Shown here piece by piece: positions 21,723 to 32,805 of a DNA stretch of 64,000 bases. The notes under the pieces are model-generated. The model ran no database searches, was not told where the DNA came from, and saw only the letters and a list, made by a program, of their open reading frames with translations. A program made the translations under genes and the position numbers. Origin of the DNA: Oreocharis arfaki. Taxonomy: Eukaryota > Chordata > Aves > Passeriformes > Paramythiidae. Position 1 is the stretch's first letter; each line of letters opens with the position of its first letter. The stretch is from assembly GCA_013398015.1 (NCBI GenBank), contig VZRR01012752.1:744001-808000 (forward strand), in the 5' to 3' direction.

Positions 21723-22494
21723 NNNNNNNNNNNNNNNNNNNNNNNNNNNNNNNNNNNNNNNNNNNNNNNNNNNNNNNNNNNNNNNNNNNNNNNNNNNNNN
21801 NNNNNNNNNNNNNNNNNNNNNNNNNNNNNNNNNNNNNNNNNNNNNNNNNNNNNNNNNNNNNNNNNNNNNNNNNNNNNNNNNNNNNNNNNNNNNNNNNNNN
21901 NNNNNNNNNNNNNNNNNNNNNNNNNNNNNNNNNNNNNNNNNNNNNNNNNNNNNNNNNNNNNNNNNNNNNNNNNNNNNNNNNNNNNNNNNNNNNNNNNNNN
22001 NNNNNNNNNNNNNNNNNNNNNNNNNNNNNNNNNNNNNNNNNNNNNNNNNNNNNNNNNNNNNNNNNNNNNNNNNNNNNNNNNNNNNNNNNNNNNNNNNNNN
22101 NNNNNNNNNNNNNNNNNNNNNNNNNNNNNNNNNNNNNNNNNNNNNNNNNNNNNNNNNNNNNNNNNNNNNNNNNNNNNNNNNNNNNNNNNNNNNNNNNNNN
22201 NNNNNNNNNNNNNNNNNNNNNNNNNNNNNNNNNNNNNNNNNNNNNNNNNNNNNNNNNNNNNNNNNNNNNNNNNNNNNNNNNNNNNNNNNNNNNNNNNNNN
22301 NNNNNNNNNNNNNNNNNNNNNNNNNNNNNNNNNNNNNNNNNNNNNNNNNNNNNNNNNNNNNNNNNNNNNNNNNNNNNNNNNNNNNNNNNNNNNNNNNNNN
22401 NNNNNNNNNNNNNNNNNNNNNNNNNNNNNNNNNNNNNNNNNNNNNNNNNNNNNNNNNNNNNNNNNNNNNNNNNNNNNNNNNNNNNNNNNNNNNN
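21723..22494. other. assembly gap (772 N)
   Basis: Unsequenced stretch flanked on the left by TA-rich simple repeat, which probably caused the gap. The missing last coding exon of POSTN, with the Arg-rich C-terminus and stop, most likely lies here. Confidence 0.95.
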
Positions 22495-23150
22495 AACAAC
22501 ATGGTCTTTAAGAGGAATTGGTTTGTTTGTTTGGGTTTTTTTAGGAGAATATTAGAAAATGACGTTGTTTTGATGACATAATGTAAACTGAACCATGAAT
22601 CCACAAAAAGATGTGACGCTGCAGATACTCACTGCCAGCACAGTGCTCACTAGGAGTAGTCCATTGGAGGTGCTTTTACTGCTCTTCATAGTAAGTACTA
22701 TGCAAGGTGGGATCCTGGAAGCCCAAAAACTTCTGTAGAACCAGGATTCCTTCTCATGCTGGCTAGTAAGTGTTTTCAGGATTGGATTAAAAATGAGCAG
22801 GGAACAATACAGAGTGTATTTTTTTATTATTATTATTTCCACTAAATAAAAAATATAAATGAAATTAGATAATTTCTAGAAAAAAAAGAATCATGTCAGG
22901 TGACTTTTATAGTAATCTAAGGAAATATGAGATGTTAACCTAGCACTTTTGGTTCAGTAGTATTGTATGCTTTTTATAAGTCAAAATTCATCACATGTTT
23001 AAATTTGTAATGATATCAGTAATGTTACCTTTTCTAAGCAAACAAATATGCCTTATATTAAATGTATCTTTTTTTTTTGTCCTACATTGCATATCCAAAT
23101 ACCTCCTAGTAACTTGGCTAATGGAAGCTCTTGAAAAAAGAAAACAAAGC
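22495..23150 (+). other. sequence after the gap, probably last intron or 5' part of POSTN 3' UTR
   Basis: 656 bp of AT-rich sequence with no recognisable coding exon. Whether it is last-intron sequence or already 3' UTR depends on where the hidden terminal exon lies. Confidence 0.4.
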
Positions 23151-23650
23151 AAACGTTACGAGCTTCTTGCAATGTATTCGAGATCATGTTGACTTCTTTA
23201 TTTATAGAAATCATTCCCATTAAAGGAATTTTTAACAATACATATACTGAGATTTCCCGTTTTTCCCTAAATGTGTCTTTTGATTATTAAAGTGGATTAT
23301 AAAAGGGATAAATAAAATGCATGCAAACAGTTAACTCAGCATGGAAAAAGGTCTTACAAAAATGAGGCCAGGTCTGAAAGCTTTTGTATCAATCAAAACA
23401 TGCTTCACTAATGTCTGGTACTAATGTGGAGTTTTTTGTAAATTATGTCAATTTTATAACTCTAATTTTGTACTCATAAAAGTTGTCTGCCTTTATCAAT
23501 GAAAGGTGAAAGAAAATTATTAATGGAGTAGAAAAAACATATTCAAAGTTCCTTAATTTTGCAGACCAAAGTTTCAGAGGCATTGTCTAACATGCTTTTC
23601 TACTTCTGTTTTGAAACAAATACTCAATAAAGAATTTGGCTGAACTGTGC
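23151..23650 (+). other. POSTN: POSTN 3' UTR, distal part
   Basis: From memory, the mammalian POSTN 3' UTR has the words ATAAAATGCACGCAAGCC, TAAATTATGTTATTTTTTAC and CTAATTTTGTACTC in this order. This region has ATAAAATGCATGCAAAC (from 23313), TAAATTATGTCAATTTTATA (from 23440) and CTAATTTTGTACTC (about 23462). It ends with AATAAA at 23626. The match supports this stretch as the transcribed 3' end. The start is approximate. Confidence 0.68.
23626..23631 (+). terminator. POSTN: AATAAA poly(A) signal, main POSTN 3' end
   Basis: ACTCAATAAAGAATTTGGC, followed by TGTGCTTGATTTCATTTGTAAA and a long T run, a typical G/U- and U-rich downstream element. An earlier AATAAA at 23311-23316 could give a shorter form. 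Confidence 0.65.
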
Positions 23651-24473
23651 TTGATTTCATTTGTAAATATTTTTTTTAACAGTAAAGCAAATTCTAAATA
23701 CTCTTAAGATTTTTAGTCTAATTTGTAATTGCAAAATATGCTTTCCTAGAAGCAAACTGATGCTTCCCTTTCTTACTTAGCATGTGCTAATGGACTTAAA
23801 CTGTATCACTCTCCTTAAACAATTAAAAACTTTTGCTAATTCAACAGTGACCCACCCTAAGCACTGCTCCTAGAACAGTACAGCTATCTGAGAACGGGAT
23901 TGATAAATTGTGCAGCCTTAATGGGCCATCAGAAATGTCACTAAGGTAACCTCAGCATCTACTACAGTAGTGCTTCAGTGGGAGGACAGCTTTTACCCTG
24001 GCAAGGGCTAGATGGCTTTTAGGTCAGCATCAGAGTTTTTAGGATTATCTAGAAGGTGAACTGAAGCTGTCACCTTTCCCTGGAACATTTGATTGTCATT
24101 AAGTCATTGGGTTTAATCTTCTTCCTTCACTACTGTGCTGCCATGAGCTATCAGTCAAGTAAGATTTTAGATGACAGGAATTATTTTAGTTGAAGAATGT
24201 GTCTGTGTTCGCTCCTCAAAAAAGATTTGGAGATAAGGAGGAAAATGGAATGGTAATTATAGATATAGAATGGACAGAAAATGGGAAGAAAGTAGAAGAT
24301 AGTAAAAATATTGATTAAAACCGCTCCTGTGGTAGGATAATTTTACCTTTTCAATTAGGAATAAATCTGTGACATATCCTAACTGTGGTATGTTCTCTGC
24401 TTTGATAACATTTTAAAGCATCTGGTATTCACTAAAATACATTTCTGTACTTCACCCTTCAACAGAATCTATT

Positions 24474-24532
24474 AATAATATGTAATATATAATATAATTA
24501 TAATAATAATAATATATAATACAATAGAAATT
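24474..24532. repeat. AAT/AT-rich simple repeat
   Basis: Imperfect TAATAATATGTAATATATAATATAATTATAATAATAATAATATATAATAC-type sequence without a single fixed unit. Confidence 0.75.
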
Positions 24533-25623
24533 AAATACAACAGTATGTAAAGGGCACTCCTCCATGAAAACTTGTTTCCCTGATACATCATCCCTCTCAG
24601 TCCTTCTTAGACCACAGTAGGTGTCTGCCCAGCTACAATGAACAGTGACACTTCTTTTAGTGGAGCGGCTTTTTCTAGCTATCTGATCAAGAATCCCTCC
24701 ACAACCCGATGCAGAAAGAACAACAAGATGTTCTTTTACTTGCTTTTTATATGCTTAGCCATTTCTGTTTCAACACAGACAGTCTTTTACCAAAGAGAAA
24801 ATTTGGAGAACTTACAACTTCTGCCCTGCTATTTATTTTGCCTCACCTCAGGGCAATCTAAATTAATGCAATGTGATTAAACAGGGGGTTAGCATACTAC
24901 AAAGTCAGAATTCCCATTAGTAATAGAGCACCCACTTATTTATTTTGTGTTTCCATATTGTCTCTCAGGTATTTGTAAATAGGAATGTCCAGTTGAGTTG
25001 GTGATGGAATTCTTGAAGCATTTCCGCTGCTTCCTTTGATATCCTGTAGGAAAACTAATGCAGAAGAATTTTTAACTGTCAGTGTTCCCAAATCGGTCCG
25101 TTTTGACAGCAGTAAGTGCACACAAATAATCTACAAGATCACTAATTATGGGGATTGGATTAGATGATCTATGTAAAATAAAATAAATATTTTGATTCCT
25201 CTGTAAAGACAATTGCGTGAAATCTGAAAAAAAGAGTCAGGAAGAATTTTTTTACCATTTCCATTTTGACAACTGAAAATATACTAAGCAAGTTGCCCTC
25301 TCCAATGTAAACCTAGTATGGGCTTTCATGTTGTCCATCTCTCAAAAGACCTAGAATAGCAATACTAAACTAAAGAATACCGCTTTTTGTCCACAAAATA
25401 TTCTAATGAAACAGTGGGTGGAGGCAGTAGTCCTGATAGATCAATTGTATTGTGATTAATTCTTTTACTGTCTAAAGCGCAGAACTGATAAACACCAATC
25501 TCAGATGGAGGCTCTAAGTAGGGATACCAAAACCTAAGCACAACTCAAATGAAAGAAGAACTGATTCCTTTGAGTACTGAGCTGCAGAATTCCCATTAAT
25601 AGCATAAAGTTTGTAATTTGATC

Positions 25624-25646
25624 TTGTGGGATCTTGTGGGATATTC
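25624..25646. repeat. short perfect tandem repeat
   Basis: The 11-nt word ATCTTGTGGG(A) occurs twice back to back. Confidence 0.7.
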
Positions 25647-26028
25647 TAAGGTTTATAGTTGCACAGGGGTCCATCTTCAATTATTAAAGCAAGATTTGCC
25701 TCCACTTCTCCATAAACCCCAAGTGTGAAGATTTCAAAGGTTCACCATCTCCTTTGTGTCCCCTTACTCCAAAGGTTTGGTTTTTATAGCATCTCACAAA
25801 AATGTAAGCCTGTCAATATTCCCAAGGGTAGTTTTTCAGTATAGCATTAATCATTTTTTAACATATAGAAAAAAATTACTTCAGTACATTAATTTTTCTT
25901 TTTAACCAAGACTAATCAAAACATTCAGTGATATATGGGATTTATATTTAGCAGCTGACACAAAAGAGGAAAATTAGCTATAGATTCTTCATGGGGAGGA
26001 GAAAAATTCCATGTGGTACAAGTAATTA

Positions 26029-26096
26029 GGATCAAGATGACAATATATCATTAGGAGCCAAGCACGTTATTGACTAAAAGTAGAAGCACTTTCTCT
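26029..26096 (+). repeat. dispersed local duplicate, copy A
   Basis: GGATCAAGATGACAATATAT through AGAAGCACTTTCTC aligns without gaps to 26458-26524 at roughly 88 percent identity. Nearly all differences are transitions. It is unlike CR1 and not otherwise recognised. Confidence 0.85.
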
Positions 26097-26457
26097 TCAG
26101 GAGACTTTTCAGTCTCCTTTAGAGCCATACCAATTTATTCCTAATGTCATACTAGATTAAAATGCCACAGAGTTCAAGCTTTCTTTTATGGATTTCTTTC
26201 TTGCTAAACAAGAGTAACCTCTACGATAGAATGTGCAAGCCAGAGGAATGGCATCAGCACTTACACTTTGGATCACAATGTTAGTCAATCTTCATGTGTT
26301 AGGTCGCATTCTGACCTGATGCATCTCCTGTCTGCTCTGATTTCTTGACTTTTGATTTTATTTTTCATCCTACTAAGTAAAAACATAAGTAGATGCTTTG
26401 CTTGTGTATTTAGACCCAGTGGCACACGCAGCCTTCATCCACACTACCAGCTACTTT
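26097..26457. other. spacer between local duplicates
   Basis: About 360 bp of AT-rich sequence. Its right end has CAGCCTTCATCCACACTACCA (about 26429-26449), which is repeated as GCAGCCTTCACCCGCACTAC after copy B (about 26527-26546). No gene is seen. Confidence 0.6.
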
Positions 26458-26524
26458 GGATCAGGATGACAGCATATCATGAGGAGCCAAGCATGTTGTT
26501 GACTGAAAGTAGAAGCACTTTCTC
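26458..26524 (+). repeat. dispersed local duplicate, copy B
   Basis: This is the second copy of the 26029-26096 unit, about 430 bp downstream in direct orientation. It is bracketed by two copies of a CAGCCTTCAyCCrCACTAC word. It ends shortly before the CR1 fragment at 26560. Confidence 0.85.
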
Positions 26525-26559
26525 ATAGCAGCCTTCACCCGCACTACTTTGTCCTCAGC

Positions 26560-26748
26560 TTCTTTTACCACCTAGTGCCCGATGCAGGTGCATCCCTTGC
26601 ACTTAGACTTGTTAAACCTCATGAGGTTCCGTCAGGCCCACTTCTCAAGTTCGTCCAAGTTGCCCTGGATGGCATTCTGTCCTTCTGTTGTGTCAACTGC
26701 ACTGCTCAGCTTTGTATCATCTGCAAACTTGCTGAGGGATTTCCACTA
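26560..26748 (-). mobile_element. CR1 LINE internal fragment, minus strand
   Basis: The + strand reads like antisense CR1: GATGCAGGTGCATCCCTTGC, CTTGTTAAACCTCATGAGGT, GTCCAAGTTGCCCTGGATGG, then CAGCTTTGTATCATCTGCAA and ACTTGCTGAGGGAT. These match the usual avian antisense words for a non-terminal part of CR1. Both ends are lost, so it is an old fragment. Confidence 0.75.
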
Positions 26749-28107
26749 AGAAACGGAAGATGCTGCTTGTCATGCTGTGTTAGGTATTTAAGATAGGAGG
26801 AGCGCTGCTTTCTGCATGCCTGCTTTTTAATTCATTTCAGGATAACTCCTGCTGATATATTTTAGGGCTGTTTTAATCATGTCTGGGTTGGATTACAGGC
26901 ATTTATACCTCTAATTGCTAGTCCAAATGTATTTTAATCCTTTTCTTAGTGAAATACTTAACAGTTTTTCCATCAGCTGTATTTCTCACATGGAACAGCT
27001 GTATTTCTCACCAGCTCAACATGTGGCCTGAGTCAGGAGCACATTGAAGCCATGTGATGTGATTGCAATGTTAAACAGAGTTAAAACAGCATGTTTGTTA
27101 ATGGAAATAAATGCATCAGTGCAAAAAGCACTGGCAAGAGACAGGGATATTTTCAGGGGCATAGACAGGAGTGATTTGGGGTATGATTTGCAGAAAGTGT
27201 CTTCAGCTTTTTGACTGCAAGCAAAATGACCTCTTAAGGTCATCATTGTCCCTGCTATCACCCAAAGCTCATGCGCCTGCCCGTCACTGTCACCATGGTC
27301 CATAGTAAATTCAGATCACACATCCATTGTTCTACAGACACCTTGGTCCTTTTGTCTGGAGAACCTAATAGGCCTTGTTTCTGTCCTCTATGAAGACCAG
27401 GATTACACAGTGCCGGAGCGGCGTTTGAAGATATAGATGGAGTGGTGAGGAGACTGCTGAGCCCTCTTGTCCCATCTCTAGAAAAAAAGCAGTTGAGACA
27501 GAACTGGGAAACTCTGCTCCTTCCAGGGAGGGCAGAAGGATAACTCATTTCTGGATCCCAGCTGGACAGAAACAGAAAATACAGTAAGTACAATTTTTAA
27601 AGAGGAGTCCTGGCAGAAAGCTTTTTAAAAATAAGAAGTATATTGCCATTGTTTTGGGGTTTTTATTTTGAATTTTCATATGAAATTGGATATGGATGAG
27701 GTTGCCTTTGGAAAGGCTTATCCTGTAGTGCCAACACTTCAGCAATACTGCACGTAACCACTGCAAGACATCCTGTACAAGCCTGCAGAAGCCCCAGGAG
27801 CATTGCCAAGATAATGCATCTTCACGTGTGTAAAAAAAACCCCAACTCTTTTGGGACAATACCTGAATGTGTACTCTCCTCCACCTCCAGTCCTCAGAAA
27901 GGCCTCTAAAAACATGAGCCAGGGATATGTCATGCCACAATCCAAACAGAAGCGAGTCTGGAACAAAAAAGCTGCGTATCAAATGTGTATTTTTTATTTC
28001 TCCAGCTAGGGATCAGAGACATTGCAGATGGAAAAGTCTTATTAGATTATGTTATCAGTCTACTTGCCAAGCCTGGATTGTTCCCCACTATTACAGTCCA
28101 TAATGCT
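26749..28107. other. intergenic, no gene seen
   Basis: About 1.36 kb. Minus-strand frames at 27258-27593 and 27545-27982 overlap each other in different frames and show no domain, so they are taken as chance. Confidence 0.7.
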
Positions 28108-28329
28108 TTACCCAGATGAGTGGTACCTTCCCACAGTCATTCTCTCATACTCTCTCAGGGCCAGTTTCCTATATTTTGTTCTCCTTTCTGTCTTACTTGC
28201 CATCAAATAACGCAGACGTATTCCACCAAGTAGTTCTTCAGCAGAAATGACAACTGCTTCAGCTATACCAAGGATGAATATCCCTGCTAATGTGACAATA
28301 ATCAGCTCACTCATATTTTCCTGAAACAT
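28108..28329 (-). CDS. hypothetical 73-residue single-span membrane peptide or exon
   Basis: I do not recognise this protein. The minus-strand frame starts at an ATG that directly follows an AATTTTACAG acceptor-like sequence. Residues 9-28 (LIIVTLAGIFILGIAEAVVI) form one likely membrane span. A basic, helix-prone tail follows (RLRYLMASKTERRTKYRKLA), ending GRYHSSG and TAA. A GTAAAG overlapping the stop could be a donor. The GIFI-Leu pattern is loosely like the last membrane span of ionotropic glutamate receptors, but no other exon of such a gene is seen nearby. It may be a chance open frame. Confidence 0.2.
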   Translation of the reverse strand: MFQENMSELIIVTLAGIFILGIAEAVVISAEELLGGIRLRYLMASKTERRTKYRKLALREYERMTVGRYHSSG

Positions 28330-28467
28330 CTGTAAAATTGAATAACTATTTTGGTTTTGAACAAACTACTGACTTTGATTTAGTTTGTGGATGGTCTCAT
28401 AGGTCTGCCACTTTTTTCTTTTTTTGCCATCATATGATGCCATATAAGTTCAGGATGTGTGGTTCAT
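28330..28467. other. intergenic, no gene seen
   Basis: Short AT-rich spacer between the minus-strand open frame and the CR1 3' end. Confidence 0.6.
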
Positions 28468-28562
28468 GAAATCACAGAACCACAGAATGTTTAATGTTGG
28501 ACGGGACCTCTGGAGGTCATCTGGTCCAAACCCACTACTCTTGTAAGGCAAACTAGGGCTCT
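28468..28562 (-). mobile_element. CR1 LINE 3' end, minus strand
   Basis: The + strand starts AATCACAGAACCACAGAATG, the reverse complement of the CR1 tail repeats. It continues GGACGGGACCTCTGGAGGTC and ATCTGGTCCAAACCC, classic antisense CR1 3' UTR. It is a heavily 5'-truncated insertion of about 95 bp. Confidence 0.9.
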
Positions 28563-31500
28563 AAAAATTATTCAGAGACTTTGTTGCATTTGCAAATAAT
28601 TTCTTATGAACTGGAAATGCCCCTATGTATTTTTCTCCTTGTCCCAAAATCAAATTACTTTTTCAACACCATGCAATGAAAAACCATTTCGTGTGATTGT
28701 TGACACTTCTCATGCATCAAGTAAATTTATGTCAGTAGGAGTGTGGCAGCAGATGATCATAAAATTCAACATGCTTTTCAGTTTCATCATTGAAAATCTT
28801 ACTGGTCTGAAAGACTTCATCCATTGGGAGCCATGATGCCAGGGCTGTGCCCACGAATCAGGAAACCATTTCAAATAATTTAGCTTCTGGCATCTAGATC
28901 CTGAGTTTCAAAGTTCAGAAAGGCCCTAGGCTTATGGTTTCACAGTCTGTGAGTAGGAGCACAGGTAACTGAAATAACAAGAGAAAATCAGGCTGTATTA
29001 GCTGATCATAGACAGAAAATCAGCTGTATGTGCATCTTCACTTTGTTCAGTGGGAATTTTCAGAATGTGCCTGCCTCATCTGTCCATGTAAGCCACGTAC
29101 ACAGCCACTGTGATTTTACCACACGTAGAGTTTTGCACATTTTTAACTGGGTACTCAACTGGAAATGTCAAAATTTGAAGCCCGTTTATATAGTGCAATT
29201 CAAATTATCTTAGTACAGCAACCAGCCACTCTGAACGGCTATGTGGAAAAAAAAGCTCCTCTAAACATTATATAAGCAACCAGAGTCACATGATACCTAT
29301 GAGCCTGTGGCTTAGAAATGCTAAAGTACCCAACCAGGCCATTAATCACGGACTGTCCTCCTTCTGCTCAAAGGGTAGTTCAATGGTAAATTCTGTTTTA
29401 CTCATCAAATCATTTTAATCATTAAAATGCCCTGCACTGATACCTTCAGCACTAAGATCCTAGACCAAGTGCTAAACAGCTCTTTTGGATAAGTTGTTTT
29501 CTCCTTGTCCAAAATTCCACACTGCCATATAATCAAATTGTGAGGTTATGATCTAACTCTTTGTGGTTTCTGTGTGAATGCTATTAAAAATATTTTTGCA
29601 ATGAAAAATTACCACATAAGTAGTAATGAATGTTGAAGATACTAACCAGACTTTTTGTATGTCCATTCCTGGACTCTCTTTTATTCATTCATGAGTGATG
29701 AAGCACTATTAGAAGCCAGTCTGGCTTTACTCTCTGCTCTGGTCACCATGCCTTCCCCTCAGGGAAACCACAGTGTGGAGAGGAAATCCTTGCGTGACCT
29801 AGGCTCACCTGAACATGAGAGTGACGGCAGGCCATGCCCAAGCCCTGCATTTTAGAAGTACTCTCTGGTCATACAGGAGCATCATGATCAAGTTAACAAA
29901 CCTCTTCTCTTGTTAGATATATCCCTATGTTCATTTCTTTGTGCTATTTAATTTGGTGAACTTTTACTTCTGCAATTTAACTATTTAGTTTTCCTTTGCT
30001 GATAACACTATTGCTTTTTATTCTCCTAGTCATTTCAAAAATCTACAGGAAAATAAGAGATTTTTTGGGGGCAATGACTATACCTGCAACAATCTTTCAG
30101 CTACACAAACCTTCCATCAGGGCTTAAATTGAATATTCACTAACTGATCCAGTACCAGATATAATGGTCACTTTATAAGATTAATTTGAAATATGTAAAA
30201 TACGTCACTGGGACACAAATTTTAACAGCTGTTTCATCGTAGACATTAGGTGTATATAATCCCAGAGGTGTCCTATCCCTGCAGACACCAGTGGGAGTTT
30301 TGTCAATTTCAGTGGAGGCAGGATTACATCATAATCTTTTTCCTTTCTTTTGTCTCTCCACCCATAATCTATTAAATTACCTAACAAGGAGGAGTTGTGA
30401 CTCTGAATCTGAATAAAACTTTTAAACACATGCTGTCAGTGGCTTGGTACATGAGATGGTCCTGCTTCCAGCACTTGCTAAGCACAACAAAGGGAGCTGT
30501 GAGTGGAAGGTCCTGAAGTGTGGGTGACTTGGATCTACATTGCCATCTTCTTGGACTTTGAAACTAAGGTAGGTACGTAAGTCTGTCATCTGCTCTACAG
30601 TTAATAGCCAGATTATGGTTCTTGGTACTATCGTATCCAGGGAAAGGAAAGTCTGCAGTTATGACTATCACCTAGATGAAGCTGCAGAAGTCACTGGCCT
30701 CCAAATACCAGTGTGCAAATCAGAACACCTGGGCTATGGTCTAAGATGCTGTTAGGTAAAACACTAGGTAAAAGCTTGGTGTAAATTACTCATGGTCAGG
30801 GTTTTTTTCAAGGGAATGACTGACTGAAACAGAAGTGCAATTGGGAAATCTGGTTTACTGATGTTGCATCTAAGAAAGAAGGAGTCTGGTTTGGATAATG
30901 GCATTCCAGAGCTCCCTGAAGTAGGGTCAGCTAATTCACTCATAGAATTATTTTTTCCACCTAATCCCATCACCGTTTTTGTCACATCAGATATTTGTAG
31001 CAGTTTGGTGCTACATCACTTCCAAGTTATAAAAAAATATTTTTAAGAAGTTAAAGTGAACACACGATATTTACATCAGAGGACACACATGGAAATTAAC
31101 CGGTTTGTAAACACTGGATGCAACCTTTCTATGGGAATTTCACGACATATTGTTCTACCAGGCTGCAACAGATGTTTCACATTACTTCTGACACTCTGGA
31201 CAGGCACAGACCGAAGAATTGCAGAGTTGAGAGAAGGCTTGGATTCATGCACTGTGAGGATGAGCCAATCCACTTGTACAGGAAGCTGCCTCTGGACAGC
31301 ACGGATACAGCCACCGTCCTCATACGGCATGATGTCCCTGAAGCAGGTTCACTCATGCATAGATACCAGCTATCAGCAGGGTCAGAAAGCTACAGGCTGA
31401 GAAAACACAGGTGCTCACCCTTGATAAAAGAGCAGCCACAAGGCTGTTCAAGCAATCACACAAGGCAAAAGATAACTCACTGTGAAGACCTGCCTGGTTA

Positions 31501-32774
31501 AACATTCTTCTCTATAACAGCTTTCAACACAATAGATGTTTGTCCAGCTATTTTTTAGCACTTTTCACCTAAACTACACCTTATTTCTGCTGATAAAATT
31601 AAGAAATTCTTTGCTTTGGAGAACACCATATATATGCCTTAACTGGAGAACCTTGGAGAGCTTTCTCTTTCCAGACCTGGGGGCAGATTTGTGACAGTTA
31701 TGGAAACCACCATCTTACCAGCTCAGGTTTTCCAATAGAAGAACACCCAAGTACATGTGCACAAGAGCAGTATGTGCTGAATTTGGTAAGGCAGTGTGGA
31801 CAAGCAAGGAAACAAGTCTTTAAGACCAAAGATTCCACCCACACGCTTAAAATTCGTCTCTACCCACAAAATCAGGAAAGGAAGGGTCTCAGGGGCAAAA
31901 CACAGCTGGAGAAGTTAGATAACCAGAGCCCGATCTAAAGTTAGGTGAATCCTATGAGTCCTCAGCAGAAGAGATGTAGATATGATGTTCACTTGATTAC
32001 AGGGGTACTTTCAGGCACACCATAATGTACTCAGCCAGACTCTTAGTAAAGACGTCAAACAGATCATCCACTAGAGTCTTCATGTGCAGGGAATGTTCCA
32101 ACATAATAACAGAAAACTCTGGCATAATACTTTACCTTAGTTTACTTTTTGGTTTTTTTGGTGTGGTTTGGGTTGGATTGGGTTGTTTTGTCAGGATAGA
32201 TTTTTAATACTGCAACAAAAGCAAAGGAAGTGGAAACTATGGCTCTTACCCCATACCTCATGGCAGGTTATATTGTGGGATATAAGACCCATTGCTAAAC
32301 CTGCACCTCCTTCCCCAAGCTTCACTTGGGAAAGATTTCTGTTCATTCTACCCAGCTCAATCACAATATTTTTAGAATGGTCCTATCATTATGTTTTTTG
32401 TTAGTAGTTAGTTGAGGCTCAGTGCACAAGCTGTCTCAGCTGAAAATGCACTGATGCAAGGCTGGCCGAAGTGTCAGCTCTGAGCCGGTTGCAGACCAGT
32501 TCACATAGCCATTCCCCAAAATGTTCGGTTTCCATGAGCTGGTGGAAGTGCAGCTGCTGGTGCAGTCACCCCATGTGCTCTCTGCCTGCAGAGACGCACA
32601 CCCTGGACCACAGGAAAGTCTCTGGCACTTTCACTTCTGGCAATAAGGCTTTCTGCCATGTGTAAATCTATGCAAGAGTGAAGCTCTCTATAGTGAATTC
32701 AGTCTCCTTTTCAGTAAGTGCGAAAACACTTGAGTTATCCAGGGGATATTTAATGTTTCTAAATTGGGAATTTG
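28563..32774. other. intergenic, no gene seen
   Basis: About 4.2 kb. Open frames on both strands at 31056-31501 (up to 127 residues) overlap one another and have no recognisable motif or codon signal. Around 32150-32190 there is a G/T-rich simple stretch. No clear transposon is seen. Confidence 0.65.
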
Positions 32775-32805
32775 CTTTGTTTCACTCGGCCCGAGTGAAA
32801 CAAAG
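32775..32805. repeat. 31-bp near-perfect palindrome
   Basis: CTTTGTTTCACTCGG (32775-32789), one C, then CCGAGTGAAACAAAG (32791-32805). The 15-bp arms are exact inverted repeats with a 1-nt centre, so this could extrude as a cruciform or bind a dimeric protein. Weak symmetry continues outward for some bases. Confidence 0.95.

Larger units (their letters stand above)
1..23640 (+). other. POSTN: periostin gene, 3' portion
   Basis: This is the partial gene for periostin, a secreted matricellular protein with an EMI domain, four FAS1 domains and a variable C-terminal tail that binds collagen, fibronectin, tenascin and integrins. The window starts in the intron before the exon ending FAS1 domain 1. 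Eighteen coding exons with AG/GT borders translate to recognisable periostin sequence, and their lengths (1402 nt up to exon 16, then 522 nt of tail exons) keep one open frame. Exons 1-5 and the promoter are off the left edge. The final coding exon is not seen and probably falls in the gap at 21723-22494. The paralogue TGFBI is excluded because the tail repeats and the YIQIK-FVR linker are periostin-specific. Confidence 0.97.
23651..26028. other. intergenic, no gene seen
   Basis: AT-rich sequence 3' of POSTN. It has an AT-rich microsatellite at 24474-24532. Short open frames (for example 24638-24880) have no recognisable protein features. Confidence 0.75.

Noticed and set aside
22545..22555. 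Possible short POSTN terminal exon after a T-rich tract (TTTTTTTAG then GAGAATATTAG), giving Gly-Glu-Tyr-stop after exon 22
   Set aside because: The phase fits, but the product lacks the Arg-rich ending expected for periostin. A three-residue exon end after any TTTAG is easy to obtain by chance, and the gap next to it is a better place for the real exon.
21553..22604. Long open frames of 287-342 residues
   Set aside because: They consist mostly of N bases in the assembly gap and are not real coding sequence.
27258..27982. Two long minus-strand frames (111 and 145 residues)
   Set aside because: They overlap in different frames, are not joined by plausible splice sites, and have no recognisable features.
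31056..31501. Overlapping frames of 84-127 residues on both strands
   Set aside because: Several frames are open at once, with no domain, no consistent splice sites and no recognised protein.
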